Source of the DNA: JAFGUF01 sp040883315
Lineage (GTDB): Bacteria > Bacillota > Clostridia > Christensenellales > UMGS416
NCBI GenBank assembly: GCA_040883315.1
Contig: JBFLKU010000006.1
Span: 1 to 64,000 of the forward strand
Length of the DNA stretch: 64,000 nt
Reading direction: 5' to 3'
In this document: piece after piece, positions 25,565 to 35,051 of the stretch
Layout: each line of letters opens with the position of its first letter
How positions within the stretch are numbered: position 1 is the stretch's first letter
Translations under genes and position numbers: made by a program
The notes under the pieces: generated by a model
Seen by the model: the letters and a program-made list of their open reading frames with translations, nothing else
The model's database searches: none
Told to the model about the DNA's origin: nothing

Positions 25565-27763
25565 TTGGCAGTATATAGTGACGCAAAGAAAATGAGATTT
25601 GTATTAATGAAAGAGCACCCTTTATTGGGCTATGCTCTTTCTTTTATGCTAGGTGCATTTCTGGCGATAGAGCTGGATATTCCGAATATAATATTTGCAG
25701 TGATATTACTGATATCATTTTCATTTGCTGCTGTTTTCGTATTTATGCAGAAAAGATCATGGCATTTTGCTTTGATTATATTTCTGTGTGCAGGCTATCT
25801 GCTGGCGCAAAAAAGCATACCGAGCTGGTATAGCACCAGCTATGTGCCTCCTGAGAAAAGCCAGATAATTGGCTTTGTGGAGAGCGTGGAGGAAAAAGGA
25901 TATGCCAGTGAGTTTATATTGTCCGATGTATCCATTGGGAATGAAGAGATAGAATCCAGAATAGTGGTTAAAAATGTAACAGAGCAAAGCTATGTGAAGC
26001 CGGGGCAGAAAATAGCATTCAGCGGCATTTTGGAAAAGCCTGCCGCAGCACAGCAGGAGGGCATGTTTTCAGAAGCCAGATATTATATGACCAAGAACAT
26101 TCAATACAAATGCACATTGTTCAATGCTAAAATAACAATATTGGATGACAAACCTGAAATGGTGTCTGCCAATTATAAATGGCAGGAGAAAATATATAAC
26201 CAGTTGGAGAAAGACTTCAGTCAGCCTGTTTTGGGCATGATATACTCCATAGGAACTGGAAACAAGGCTTATATGAATACACAGCTATATGCAATGTGTT
26301 CTGATTTAGGCATTGCTCATATCTTTGCCATATCCGGGCTGCATATTGGTGCATTGCTCATTTTGTGGGAATTCTACTGCAAAAAGCGAAAGAAAAGATT
26401 TTTGATAAAAATAGCAGGCAGTGCAGTATTAATATTTATATTGTATATAGTGGTAGGCAGCAGAGCATCCTTGCTGCGTGCAGCCGCCATGTGGGCACTG
26501 ATAGTTGTGTACCAATATATAGGCGTTAAAGGGGACATGATAGATTTTTTAGCCATGGCAATGCTCGCACTATTGTTTATGAATCCTCTATATGCTATAG
26601 ACCTTGGCTTTATACTTTCTATTACATGCGTGGGAGCTATAGGATTGGTTTATATTCCCCTCCTGAAAAAATATAAAGGCAGCAAGATATTTAATTTTTA
26701 TCCAATTTCCATGTTCATTGTGTCTCTGTCGATTTTGTCATTTTCATGGATAATTACAGCCAAAGCCTTTGGACAGGTGGCTGTGATGTCACCCATATGG
26801 AATGTGATATTTGTTCCCATGGTAGTGGTTTTGATAGCCATGCTGATGGGATATGCTTTCTTGTTTTACGTTCCTTTTGTAAATACCGCAGTTATTTGGA
26901 TTATTGATAATTTTACTAAGCTGATAATTAAGCTGGTTGATATATGCTCAAAGATTAATTTTCAGATAGCTACACCAAAAATCAGCTTTTTTGAGGCATT
27001 ATTTATCATTATAGGGTTTTTGATAGCCGCGGATATATTAATAAAAGGAAGAAGAACCCTAAGAACGCTGATAGGCACTGCGGTGATGGGAGTGACTATT
27101 TTATTTGTTATATTCACACCGCCCAAGGAGAGGCTGGATGTATATGCAGGCTACGATGCGCCGTTTGTGTTTATATATGAGGACGGCAAATCCATAGTTA
27201 TTCTGAATGAAGATGACGGCGGAATAGAGAGAGTGCTGAAGGACATAGACCAAGATACAATTGATATTTTTATATATACAGGAAATGATATATTGGATTT
27301 AGAAGAGCTTTTAGCAGATATAGAAAGCATTGAATTTAAAGAAATTATCGTGCATAAAGATTTGATGGAAGAGTACCAAGGCGACATACAGTATACAACA
27401 GTGGAAACAAACGAAAAAGTATCCTATGGAGATGTATCCGTAGCGATAGCACCATTTAGAGCAAATGAAAACGCAGTAGTTCATTATTACGCGGATATAA
27501 AATATTACGAAAGACAATTTGTATATATAGACCCACTAAGGCTGCGAGAAGGTGCAATAGAAGACTGTGAAGTAATGATATCAACAGGATGGACAAAGCA
27601 AAGAATAGAAAATGCTGTCTATGCGAAGAGCAAATATGTTATAATAAATTCCAAGGATTATTTGATGAACGAAATAATTGCAGATGAAAATGGCATGGCA
27701 ATCCCAGAGTTCAACATTAATGAATATGGGTCATTCACCTACTATCATAAGGAGAAAAAATGA
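25565..27763 (+). CDS. comEC: ComEC/Rec2 DNA-uptake channel protein
   Basis: A 732-residue membrane protein of the ComEC family, which forms the channel that takes single-stranded DNA into competent cells. The N-terminal membrane segments and OB-like domain (DUF4131, about 85-190) are followed by the competence domain with the motif IFAISGLHIGALL. The C-terminal domain (about 520-730) sits where a beta-lactamase-like nuclease domain is normal, but no HxHxDH motif is present. The start is TTG, with GAGG 8 bases upstream. It overlaps holA by 4 bases, a common pairing. Confidence 0.88.
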   Translation: MAVYSDAKKMRFVLMKEHPLLGYALSFMLGAFLAIELDIPNIIFAVILLISFSFAAVFVFMQKRSWHFALIIFLCAGYLLAQKSIPSWYSTSYVPPEKSQIIGFVESVEEKGYASEFILSDVSIGNEEIESRIVVKNVTEQSYVKPGQKIAFSGILEKPAAAQQEGMFSEARYYMTKNIQYKCTLFNAKITILDDKPEMVSANYKWQEKIYNQLEKDFSQPVLGMIYSIGTGNKAYMNTQLYAMCSDLGIAHIFAISGLHIGALLILWEFYCKKRKKRFLIKIAGSAVLIFILYIVVGSRASLLRAAAMWALIVVYQYIGVKGDMIDFLAMAMLALLFMNPLYAIDLGFILSITCVGAIGLVYIPLLKKYKGSKIFNFYPISMFIVSLSILSFSWIITAKAFGQVAVMSPIWNVIFVPMVVVLIAMLMGYAFLFYVPFVNTAVIWIIDNFTKLIIKLVDICSKINFQIATPKISFFEALFIIIGFLIAADILIKGRRTLRTLIGTAVMGVTILFVIFTPPKERLDVYAGYDAPFVFIYEDGKSIVILNEDDGGIERVLKDIDQDTIDIFIYTGNDILDLEELLADIESIEFKEIIVHKDLMEEYQGDIQYTTVETNEKVSYGDVSVAIAPFRANENAVVHYYADIKYYERQFVYIDPLRLREGAIEDCEVMISTGWTKQRIENAVYAKSKYVIINSKDYLMNEIIADENGMAIPEFNINEYGSFTYYHKEKK

Positions 27764-28785
27764 ACTGGCAGCAGCTAGAAAAAGAAATAGAGAGCAAAAA
27801 ATTTTGTGGGGCTTGTTTGCTGTATGGCGATGAGGAGCATCTGAAAGATGCTGTGATAAAAAGAACAATAAATATAAATGTTGCTGATGGCATGCAGGAC
27901 TTGAATGTCAGCAAAATAGCAGTAGATGATATAGAAAAAATAAAAGAATCAGCCGATATGCTTCCCTTTATGGCGGAAAAAAGAATTGTTATTGTAGATA
28001 GCTACAAAAAATTCTATGTGCCAAAAGGACAATACAAGAGTGAGGACATGAAAGCCGCTGTAGAACAGATAGGCGAAATAGCAGACAAAAAAAACAGCGA
28101 TGCGATTATATTCTTTCTATGCAGGGGCAAGGTGGACGCCGCAAACCCGCTTTTTAAGGTATTTAAAAGCAAAGACCTGGAAGTATCCTACAACAAGATA
28201 ACAGAAAAAGAAAAGGCAGAAGTACTGAAAAAAACAGCAGATGAAAACGGAATGGATATATCCATATCTGTTATTAATTTTTTAATAAAATTCACTGGCG
28301 GAGATTTGCTGATGCTGGAAAACGAGCTGGCAAAACTTCAGGCATACAAAAAAGGTGCTATTACTGCAAAAGATGTGGAGAGAGTATGCCATGCTAGTGC
28401 GGACTACAACGTTTTCAACATGATAAAGGCTATAGATGCCAAAAGAGAGCATGAAGCACTGAGGATATTGAAGGACATGCTGCGAGGCGGAGAATACATA
28501 GGCGGCATAGTGTCGCTTATCGAGAGGCAATATCGTACCTATGCATTCATTGAAGATATGCAGAGCGAATTTGGCGGAAGCGTAAACTATGCGGAGATGG
28601 AAAAGCGCATAGGTGTAAAATCATTTGTTATAGAGAAAATGTATAAGCAAGGACTGAGAATAGAAAAAGAAAAGCGAGACAAAATATTGAGAATGTGCAC
28701 AGATGCAGACTATCTGGCAAAGCGAGGAAAGATAAACGACGAAGCTGCGCTGGAAAATCTGGTTATTAATCTGATGGCACAGTAG
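27760..28785 (+). CDS. holA: DNA polymerase III subunit delta
   Basis: The delta subunit opens the sliding clamp during clamp loading. 341 residues, with the family pattern: N-terminal YGDEEHLKDAVIKR, LPFMAEKRIVIVDS, and the mid-protein helix set with TGGDLLMLENELAKL. The C-terminal collar domain contains ALRILKDMLRGGE and LIERQYRTYA. GGAG overlaps the end of comEC and the genes share 4 bases, so they are cotranscribed. Confidence 0.93.
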   Translation: MNWQQLEKEIESKKFCGACLLYGDEEHLKDAVIKRTININVADGMQDLNVSKIAVDDIEKIKESADMLPFMAEKRIVIVDSYKKFYVPKGQYKSEDMKAAVEQIGEIADKKNSDAIIFFLCRGKVDAANPLFKVFKSKDLEVSYNKITEKEKAEVLKKTADENGMDISISVINFLIKFTGGDLLMLENELAKLQAYKKGAITAKDVERVCHASADYNVFNMIKAIDAKREHEALRILKDMLRGGEYIGGIVSLIERQYRTYAFIEDMQSEFGGSVNYAEMEKRIGVKSFVIEKMYKQGLRIEKEKRDKILRMCTDADYLAKRGKINDEAALENLVINLMAQ

Positions 28786-28793
28786 GAGGAACC

Positions 28794-29957
28794 ATGGAAG
28801 AGAAATTAAACATTGGCTTAATAGGATATAAATTCATGGGGAAAGCACATTCCAGTGCTTTCACGCAGCTGCCTATATATTTTGGAGAAGAATACAGAGT
28901 GAACAAGAAAATAATATGTGGCAGAAATGCGGACAGCTTGGGAAAGGCTGCACGTCAGTTTGGCTGGGAAGAGCAGGTGAAAGACTACAAAGAGCTGATA
29001 AAAAGAGACGATATAGATATTATAGATGTTACTACTCCCAGTAATTTTCATAAGGAAATAGTGATGGAGGCATTGGAGGCAGGCAAGCATGTTTTCTGCG
29101 AAAAGCCGCTGGCACTGAATGTGGCTGATGCCAGAGAAATGCTGGAGGCTGCAAACAAAAGTGGAGTGAAGCACCAAATAGGATTCAACTATCGGTTTGT
29201 TCCTGCCATAAGACTGGCAAAGAAAATGATAGATGAAGACAGGCTGGGCAGAATATATCACTTTAGGGCAAGGTATCTGCAGGACTGGGCAACCAGCCCG
29301 GATTTCCCGCTGACATGGCGATTTGACAAAAGCATATGCGGCAGCGGAGCATTAGGAGATTTAGGAGCACATGCCATAGATTTAGCACACTTTTTGGTGG
29401 GGGATATAAAGACTGTTACAGGCATGAACGAGACGTTCATTAGGCAGAGGCCGATACTGCAGGGAGAGGGCGGGCTGGCTGCTAAGGCTGAAAAAAACGC
29501 ACCATTAGGCGACGTGACGATAGACGATGCCACACTGTTCTGTGCACAGTTTGAAAACGGTGCACTGGGCTCATTCGAAATGACAAGGTACGCAGCAGGC
29601 AACAAAAATGGAATGTTCTTTGAAGTGAATGGCGAAAAAGGCTCGGTTAAATTTTTCTTTGAAAGAATGAATGAGCTGATGTACTGCGACTATACAAATG
29701 AGAACGAGACACAGGGCTTCACTAGAATACAGACAACAGATTCTATGCATAGCTATGCGAAGTATTATTATCCGGCAGGGCATGTGATAGGATATGGCGA
29801 TACATTTACTTGCGAAATGTATGAATTTATAAAGGCTATAAAGGAAAACACAAAGGCTATGCCGGGCTTCGAAGATGGCGTGAAGACTGCACAGGTGATG
29901 GATGCAGTGGATTTATCTATAGCAAATAGAGCATGGGTCAACGTTAAAGAAATATAG
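28794..29957 (+). CDS. Gfo/Idh/MocA-family oxidoreductase
   Basis: 387 residues. The N-terminal Rossmann fold (NIGLIGYKFMGKAHSSAF) and the conserved HVFCEKPLAL (Glu-Lys-Pro) motif mark an NAD(P)-dependent sugar or polyol dehydrogenase. The C-terminal alpha/beta domain has GALGDLGAHAIDLAHFL with the catalytic-type Asp/His. Substrate unknown. AGGAGG precedes the ATG and it follows holA by 8 bases. A second, distinct family member lies at 51.5 kb. Confidence 0.9.
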   Translation: MEEKLNIGLIGYKFMGKAHSSAFTQLPIYFGEEYRVNKKIICGRNADSLGKAARQFGWEEQVKDYKELIKRDDIDIIDVTTPSNFHKEIVMEALEAGKHVFCEKPLALNVADAREMLEAANKSGVKHQIGFNYRFVPAIRLAKKMIDEDRLGRIYHFRARYLQDWATSPDFPLTWRFDKSICGSGALGDLGAHAIDLAHFLVGDIKTVTGMNETFIRQRPILQGEGGLAAKAEKNAPLGDVTIDDATLFCAQFENGALGSFEMTRYAAGNKNGMFFEVNGEKGSVKFFFERMNELMYCDYTNENETQGFTRIQTTDSMHSYAKYYYPAGHVIGYGDTFTCEMYEFIKAIKENTKAMPGFEDGVKTAQVMDAVDLSIANRAWVNVKEI

Positions 29958-29973
29958 AAAAACCGAAATGATA

Positions 29974-30006
29974 AAAGAGCTGTACATAATGTATGTACAG
30001 CTCTTT
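29974..30006. terminator. Terminator between convergent genes
   Basis: A 14-bp perfect stem (AAAGAGCTGTACAT and its complement) with a 5-base loop. It lies between the oxidoreductase and the ABC exporter and can work in both directions. Confidence 0.8.
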
Positions 30007-30023
30007 GCTTTGCGCTTTTGTTT

Positions 30024-32075
30024 TTATCGCGCCACTTCGTCTCGCAGGTCGGCGCCTGTGAACTGTGAATTATAAAGGTCAGCGTAGAATCCTTTTTGTG
30101 CCATCAGAGCTTCGTGGTTGCCCTGTTCTATCACTTCGCCTTCGTTCATCACCAGTATTGTGCTGGCGTCTTTTATTGTTGACAGTCTATGGGCTATTAC
30201 GAAGTTTGTTCTGCCCTCCATTAGTGCTATCATTGCGTTTTGTATATATGCCTCTGTTCTGGTGTCCACGCTGCTGGTGGCTTCATCCAGTATCAGTATT
30301 TTTGGGTCTGCCAGCAGTGCACGCGCTATCGTCAGAAGCTGACGCTGTCCTTGTGATATGTTAGTTGCGTCTTCTTTGAGCACTGTGTCGTATCCGCCGG
30401 GAAGTGTCCTGATGAAGTGATCAGCATGCGCCATCTTTGCACATCTGATTATATCTTCTTCTGTAGCGTCAGGGTTTCCATAGGCTATGTTTTCGCGGAT
30501 TGTGCCATTGAATAGCCATGTGTCCTGCAGCACCATTCCAAACTCCTTGCGAAGCTCGTTTCTGGAAAGCTCTGTGGTGTCTATGCCGTCTACTGTTATT
30601 TTGCCTTCGTCTATTTCATAGAAACGCATCAGCAGGTTTATTAATGTTGTTTTGCCTGCGCCTGTAGGTCCTACAATGGCTATGGTGTCTCCCGGTGCTA
30701 CGTTCAGGTTCATATCCTTTATAATTGTCTTATTCTCTTCATAGCCGAATTTCACATGCTCAAATGTAACTGAGCCCTTGGTATCTTTCAACACTTTTGA
30801 AACTGCAGGGTCTGCTATTTGCTCTGGTTCATCCAGTATTTCAAATACTCTCTCGGCAGCTGCCACTGCAGACTGCATTACGTTGGCTATTTGTGCAGTT
30901 TGTGCTATTGGCTGGGTGAAGCGGCGGGAATATTGTATGAATGCCTGTACATCACCTATTGATATTCTGCCGTTGATTACCAGAACACCGCCAACTACGC
31001 ATACCAATACATAGCTCAGGTTGTTTACAAAGTTCATCAGCGGCATCATTATTCCGGACATAAACTGCGCTTTCCAGCCCACATCATATAGTCTTTCATT
31101 TATCTCTTGGAATTTTTCCAAGGATTTTTGTTCCTGACCGAAAGCCTTAATTATCTTGTGCCCTGTGTACATTTCCTCTACGTGTCCGTTGATATTTCCT
31201 ATTTCCTTTTGCTGACCTATGAAATACTTTTGGCTTTTCTTTATTATCTTTTGGCTGATAATAACTGTTAGAGGAAGTACTATCAGGCTGATTAATGTAA
31301 GCCATCCGGAAATTGTAAGCATCATCACCAATATACCGATAATTGTTGCAAAGGCAGTGATTACCTGTGTAACGCTTTGCTGTAGAGTATTTGATATGGT
31401 GTCTATATCGTTGGTCACTCGGCTTAGCACCTCTCCGTGTGTGCGTCCGTCAAAATATTTCAATGGAAGTTTTGTTAGCTTCAGCTTCACTTCGTTACGC
31501 ATTTTGTATACAATCCTTTGAGATGTATAGGCCATAATCAGCTGCTGAATGTAGGCTAGCAATGAGCTTACACCATATAGGCCGATAACCAGCATTATGA
31601 TTTTTAATAGCCTGCTGAAATCGATGTCTACACTAACATACTGCCACAGGTTTCCGAATACTATGCTTAGCTGTTCCTTTGTTTCTCTATCCTGAAAAAC
31701 GCTAATTGCTGCATCTGGATCAGACTGCATATTTTTCAGTATATTCATGACTTCAGGATTTTCTGCCAGAGCCTGCTGTGTTTCAGGCTCGCTTAGCTTT
31801 GCTATAAACGCCTGGCTATCGAAGGTGAAGCCTTCTATTATTGTATCTGTTGCGTTTCCTAATATTTTCGGTCCGAATATTCCAAAGACTGATGAAAATG
31901 CAGCAAGCAGCAGTACAAATATTAAAGATGTTCTTTTATCTGATAAATATCTTAATAGTCTCCTGAAAGAGTGTTTAAAGTTTTTTGGCTTTTCCACAGG
32001 GACTCCGCCGTGTCCTCCGGGACCCATGCCCCCACCACGAGGAGGTTTGACTTTTGTTTGATTTTGGTTACTCAT
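30024..32075 (-). CDS. ABC exporter half-transporter, catalytic-site subunit
   Basis: 683 residues: a Gly/Pro-rich N-terminal tail (PRGGGMGPGGHGG), a six-helix exporter domain with a long extracellular insert between the first two helices (about residues 75-150), then the ATPase. Walker A is GPTGAGKTT, signature NISQGQRQ, and Walker B ILILDEATSSVD keeps the catalytic Glu. It probably pairs with the product of the adjacent upstream gene at 32087 as a heterodimeric lipid or drug exporter. The genes are 11 bases apart and under the TetR-type regulator at 33825. Confidence 0.92.
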   Translation of the reverse strand: MSNQNQTKVKPPRGGGMGPGGHGGVPVEKPKNFKHSFRRLLRYLSDKRTSLIFVLLLAAFSSVFGIFGPKILGNATDTIIEGFTFDSQAFIAKLSEPETQQALAENPEVMNILKNMQSDPDAAISVFQDRETKEQLSIVFGNLWQYVSVDIDFSRLLKIIMLVIGLYGVSSLLAYIQQLIMAYTSQRIVYKMRNEVKLKLTKLPLKYFDGRTHGEVLSRVTNDIDTISNTLQQSVTQVITAFATIIGILVMMLTISGWLTLISLIVLPLTVIISQKIIKKSQKYFIGQQKEIGNINGHVEEMYTGHKIIKAFGQEQKSLEKFQEINERLYDVGWKAQFMSGIMMPLMNFVNNLSYVLVCVVGGVLVINGRISIGDVQAFIQYSRRFTQPIAQTAQIANVMQSAVAAAERVFEILDEPEQIADPAVSKVLKDTKGSVTFEHVKFGYEENKTIIKDMNLNVAPGDTIAIVGPTGAGKTTLINLLMRFYEIDEGKITVDGIDTTELSRNELRKEFGMVLQDTWLFNGTIRENIAYGNPDATEEDIIRCAKMAHADHFIRTLPGGYDTVLKEDATNISQGQRQLLTIARALLADPKILILDEATSSVDTRTEAYIQNAMIALMEGRTNFVIAHRLSTIKDASTILVMNEGEVIEQGNHEALMAQKGFYADLYNSQFTGADLRDEVAR

Positions 32076-32086
32076 TGTATACCTCC

Positions 32087-33820
32087 TTATTGTGCTTGTA
32101 GTTCTTCCACAGATAACTGGGAAGCAACTATCTCTTTGTATATGTCGCAGCTAGCCATCAGCTCCTTGTGGGTGCCTTGACCAACTATTTTTCCATTGTC
32201 TAGTACTATTATTCTGTCTGCGTGCATTACTGTGCTCACTCTTTGTGCTATTATGAACACTGTTGAATTTTTCGTATCTGCTTCCAGAGCCTTTCTTAGC
32301 TTGGCATCTGTTTTAAAGTCCAGTGCCGAGAAGCTATCGTCAAATATATATATTTCCGGTTTGCGTATCAGTGCTCTTGCGATTGATAGCCTTTGTTTTT
32401 GTCCACCGGAGTAGTTTGTGCCGCCTTGGGCAACAGCAGACTCTATGCCTTCATCCATTTCTGAAACAAAGTCATATGCCTGTGCTGTCTTTAGTGCAGC
32501 CATAATTTCCTCTTCTGTAGCGTCTTCTTTTCCGTAGCGGATGTTTTCTGCTATTGTGCCGTGGAAAAGATTTACCATCTGCGGAACAAAGCCTATCTTG
32601 CTGCGAAGCTCTTTTTGTGCTATGTCACGCACATTCACTCCGTCTATCAGTATCTCACCTTCCTGCGCATCATAGAACCTTGGTATCAGGTTTATAAGGG
32701 TAGATTTACCAGAGCCTGTGCCGCCGATTATAGCTGTGGTCTCACCAGGCTTTGCAGAGAATGAAATATTGCTGACTGCACATTCTGATGCACCATGGAA
32801 TCTGAAACATACGTCTTTGAATTCCACATATCCTCTTTGGCTGTCTGCCTTTATAGGTATGCCAGCCTCTATTATCTCTTGCTCCATATCCAGCACTTCG
32901 TTTATTCTCTTTGCTGATGCACTGGCACGAGGCAGCATCACAAACATCATGGTCGCCATTATAAGTGACATCATTATCTGCATCACATATTGCTGGAATG
33001 CCATCATGTCGCCTATTTCCAGTCCGCCGTTTTGTATGCGATGTGAGCCAAACCATATGATTGCAACTGTTGTAATATTGAGTATCAGCATGATAGCCGG
33101 TATCAGTATACCCATCAGTTTATATACTTTTATTGAAGTATCTGTTAAGTCCTTATTAGACTCATCAAATCTTTTTATTTCATATTCTTTTTTGTTAAAC
33201 GCTCTGATTACTCGGATACCTGTCAGGCTTTCTCTAAGCACTAGGTTTACTCTGTCTATCTTTAGCTGTAAAGACTTAAACAGATTGATTGCCTTTGTGC
33301 CGACGAGCCCAATAAGTATGCCCATGGCCGCAACAACAGCTACTATTATCCAAGATAATGGCTTGTCTTTCTGTACTGCCAGGAACACGCCGCCTATGGC
33401 TGTGATGGGTGCTGCCAGCAGCATAGTCAGCATCATAACATATACATTAAGAAGCTGTGTAACGTCGTTTGTGCTTCTTGTTATCAATGAAGCTGTGCCT
33501 ATTTTGTCAAACTCGTGCAGTGAATAGTTGGTAACTTTGTCGAAGATTGCACCTCTTATATCCTTTGCCATGCCTACTGCGGTTCTGGATGCAAAATATC
33601 TTGCAACTATTGTACATATGCTTACAATCAATGTGAATGCCAGCATTATTCCGCCAGTTTTTATTATATAGGCGATGTCTTGGTTAAATACGCCTTCGTC
33701 TATTATATCCGACATTAAGTTCGGAAGATAAAGCTGACTGATGGCTTGAACAAATGTGAAAGCAACAACCAAAATTGCCTGCAATTTGTAAGGTTTAAAA
33801 AACCTAAATAATTTTCCCAT
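32087..33820 (-). CDS. ABC exporter half-transporter, degenerate-site subunit
   Basis: 577 residues: a six-helix exporter domain (about 1-310) and an ATPase with Walker A GGTGSGKST, signature NYSGGQKQR and Walker B IYIFDDSFSALD. Asp replaces the catalytic Glu after Walker B, the usual sign of the impaired ATP site in heterodimeric exporters such as TM287/288 or BmrCD. The partner gene at 30024 retains Glu. AAAGGA precedes the ATG. It starts 4 bases after the regulator gene ends, so the order is regulator, degenerate subunit, active subunit. Confidence 0.92.
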   Translation of the reverse strand: MGKLFRFFKPYKLQAILVVAFTFVQAISQLYLPNLMSDIIDEGVFNQDIAYIIKTGGIMLAFTLIVSICTIVARYFASRTAVGMAKDIRGAIFDKVTNYSLHEFDKIGTASLITRSTNDVTQLLNVYVMMLTMLLAAPITAIGGVFLAVQKDKPLSWIIVAVVAAMGILIGLVGTKAINLFKSLQLKIDRVNLVLRESLTGIRVIRAFNKKEYEIKRFDESNKDLTDTSIKVYKLMGILIPAIMLILNITTVAIIWFGSHRIQNGGLEIGDMMAFQQYVMQIMMSLIMATMMFVMLPRASASAKRINEVLDMEQEIIEAGIPIKADSQRGYVEFKDVCFRFHGASECAVSNISFSAKPGETTAIIGGTGSGKSTLINLIPRFYDAQEGEILIDGVNVRDIAQKELRSKIGFVPQMVNLFHGTIAENIRYGKEDATEEEIMAALKTAQAYDFVSEMDEGIESAVAQGGTNYSGGQKQRLSIARALIRKPEIYIFDDSFSALDFKTDAKLRKALEADTKNSTVFIIAQRVSTVMHADRIIVLDNGKIVGQGTHKELMASCDIYKEIVASQLSVEELQAQ

Positions 33821-33824
33821 TCTA

Positions 33825-34412
33825 TTATCCTTTCTGTGTTTTGCTGCTATCTGTCTTTATCGCAGTAATTGTTTTTTCCACCATCCAATTGAAATAGTCT
33901 GTTCCATCATCTGTTTTTTCCAATATAAACTTCCTCATTAAAAATCCAAAAACATTGGAAAAGAAATATTTTCTGCACATTATAGGCTCGTCTGAAATCA
34001 CGCCCATATCATGCATTTTTTGAAAATATTCATCGGACAGGGTTCTTACTTTCATTTCCACTTTCGGCTTTGAGAATTCACTTATTTCCTCGCTATCTTT
34101 GTCCTTAATATGCATCTTCATCAGTTTTGCATTATCCTTATAAAGAGTGTAAAAGAATCCTGACAATTTCTTAAGGTCGCGCTCGATATCATATGTAAGG
34201 TCTTTTTCAAAGAAGTTGATAAGAATATCCGCCTCAAAGGTGCTGTGAACAGCAACCATAAAAAGATTTCTCTTGCTTTCAAAGTGGCGAAAGAGTGTAA
34301 CTTCGCTTATTCCCGCTTTGCCGGCAATGTCTTTCGTGGTTGTTGCTGCATATCCTTTGGTAGAAAACAATTCCTTTGCAGCATCTATTATTTTTTGTCT
34401 TGTATCATTCAT
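33825..34412 (-). CDS. TetR/AcrR-family regulator
   Basis: 195 residues. The N-terminal HTH reads ARELFSTKGYAATTTKDIAG-like: KELFSTKGYAATTTKDIAGK, then SEVTLFRHFESKRNLF, the classic TetR DNA-binding unit. The rest is a helical ligand domain. I use ATG 34412, which has GGAGG 7 bases upstream; the longer frame would run through the operator. It is the first gene of the ABC exporter operon and probably represses it and itself through the palindrome at 34424. Confidence 0.92.
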   Translation of the reverse strand: MNDTRQKIIDAAKELFSTKGYAATTTKDIAGKAGISEVTLFRHFESKRNLFMVAVHSTFEADILINFFEKDLTYDIERDLKKLSGFFYTLYKDNAKLMKMHIKDKDSEEISEFSKPKVEMKVRTLSDEYFQKMHDMGVISDEPIMCRKYFFSNVFGFLMRKFILEKTDDGTDYFNWMVEKTITAIKTDSSKTQKG

Positions 34413-34423
34413 TGAGCCTCCAA

Positions 34424-34447
34424 ATGTAAGTAAGTGCTTACTTACAT
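34424..34447. promoter_or_regulatory. Palindromic operator for the TetR-type regulator
   Basis: ATGTAAGTAAG and its perfect complement CTTACTTACAT, separated by TG. The 24-base palindrome lies between the -10 element and the ribosome site of the regulator gene, over the expected transcription start. This is the classic position for autorepression. Confidence 0.8.
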
Positions 34448-34476
34448 AATATATATTATACAATTTGCTTTGTCAA
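34448..34476 (-). promoter_or_regulatory. Promoter of the tetR-ABC exporter operon
   Basis: On the minus strand: TTGACA (consensus), 17 bases, TATATT, directly followed by the operator palindrome. Confidence 0.65.
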
Positions 34477-34593
34477 CGAATTTTGCATGAAGATTTTCTT
34501 ATTATTTTCTTAATTATTGAACAGTATAGAATGGATAAAGATTAATATATTTAATATAAAATGCAATAAAAATAAATATATTTAAATATATGC

Positions 34594-34622
34594 TTGCAAA
34601 ATATTAAATATTGTGATATTAT
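34594..34622 (+). promoter_or_regulatory. Promoter of the DUF2089 operon
   Basis: TTGCAA, 17 bases, TATTAT with a TGA extension, 27 bases before the ATG at 34650. Confidence 0.6.
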
Positions 34623-34649
34623 TTATTCAATAATTGAATGGAGGGAAGT

Positions 34650-35012
34650 ATGAAAACATTTACTATACCAAAGACTTGTCCTGTTTGCGGCAAAGAGTAC
34701 TTTGTGAAGACACTGGAATGCAATGGATGCCATACTACACTAGATGGCAAATTTGCACTGGGCGTTTTTTCGAATCTAGACAGCGAACAGACGGAATTTG
34801 TTTTGATTTTCCTTAAAAACCACGGAAACATACAAAAGGTTGGCAAGGAGCTGGGCATTTCATATCCTACAGTAAAAAATAGAATCAACAAGGTTTTGAA
34901 GGCACTGGGGCAGGAAACGCCAAATGAAAACGAAGATATATTGACTATGCTAAAAAATGATGAAATCACACTGGATGAGGCAACAAAGGCAATAATGAAT
35001 CAAAAAAAATAA
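34650..35012 (+). CDS. DUF2089 zinc-ribbon/HTH regulator
   Basis: 120 residues. The N-terminus is a zinc ribbon (CPVCGKEY, then CNGCHTTLDGKF), followed by a helix-turn-helix region (FVLIFLKNHGNIQKVGKELG and SYPTVKNRINKVL) that resembles sigma-factor-type HTH, and a short tail, ITLDEATKAIMN. This is the DUF2089 family, presumed transcription regulators. The ATG at 34650 follows GGAGGG; the ATG at 34638 overlaps that site. It is cotranscribed with the tetrapeptide-repeat gene 39 bases downstream. Confidence 0.88.
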   Translation: MKTFTIPKTCPVCGKEYFVKTLECNGCHTTLDGKFALGVFSNLDSEQTEFVLIFLKNHGNIQKVGKELGISYPTVKNRINKVLKALGQETPNENEDILTMLKNDEITLDEATKAIMNQKK

Positions 35013-35051
35013 TAAACTAATCTATATTAATATTTGACAAAGGAGATAGCT

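Noticed and set aside
32718..33527. 269-codon plus-strand frame
   Set aside because: Antisense to the ABC exporter subunit at 32087-33820; no ribosome site and no recognisable protein.
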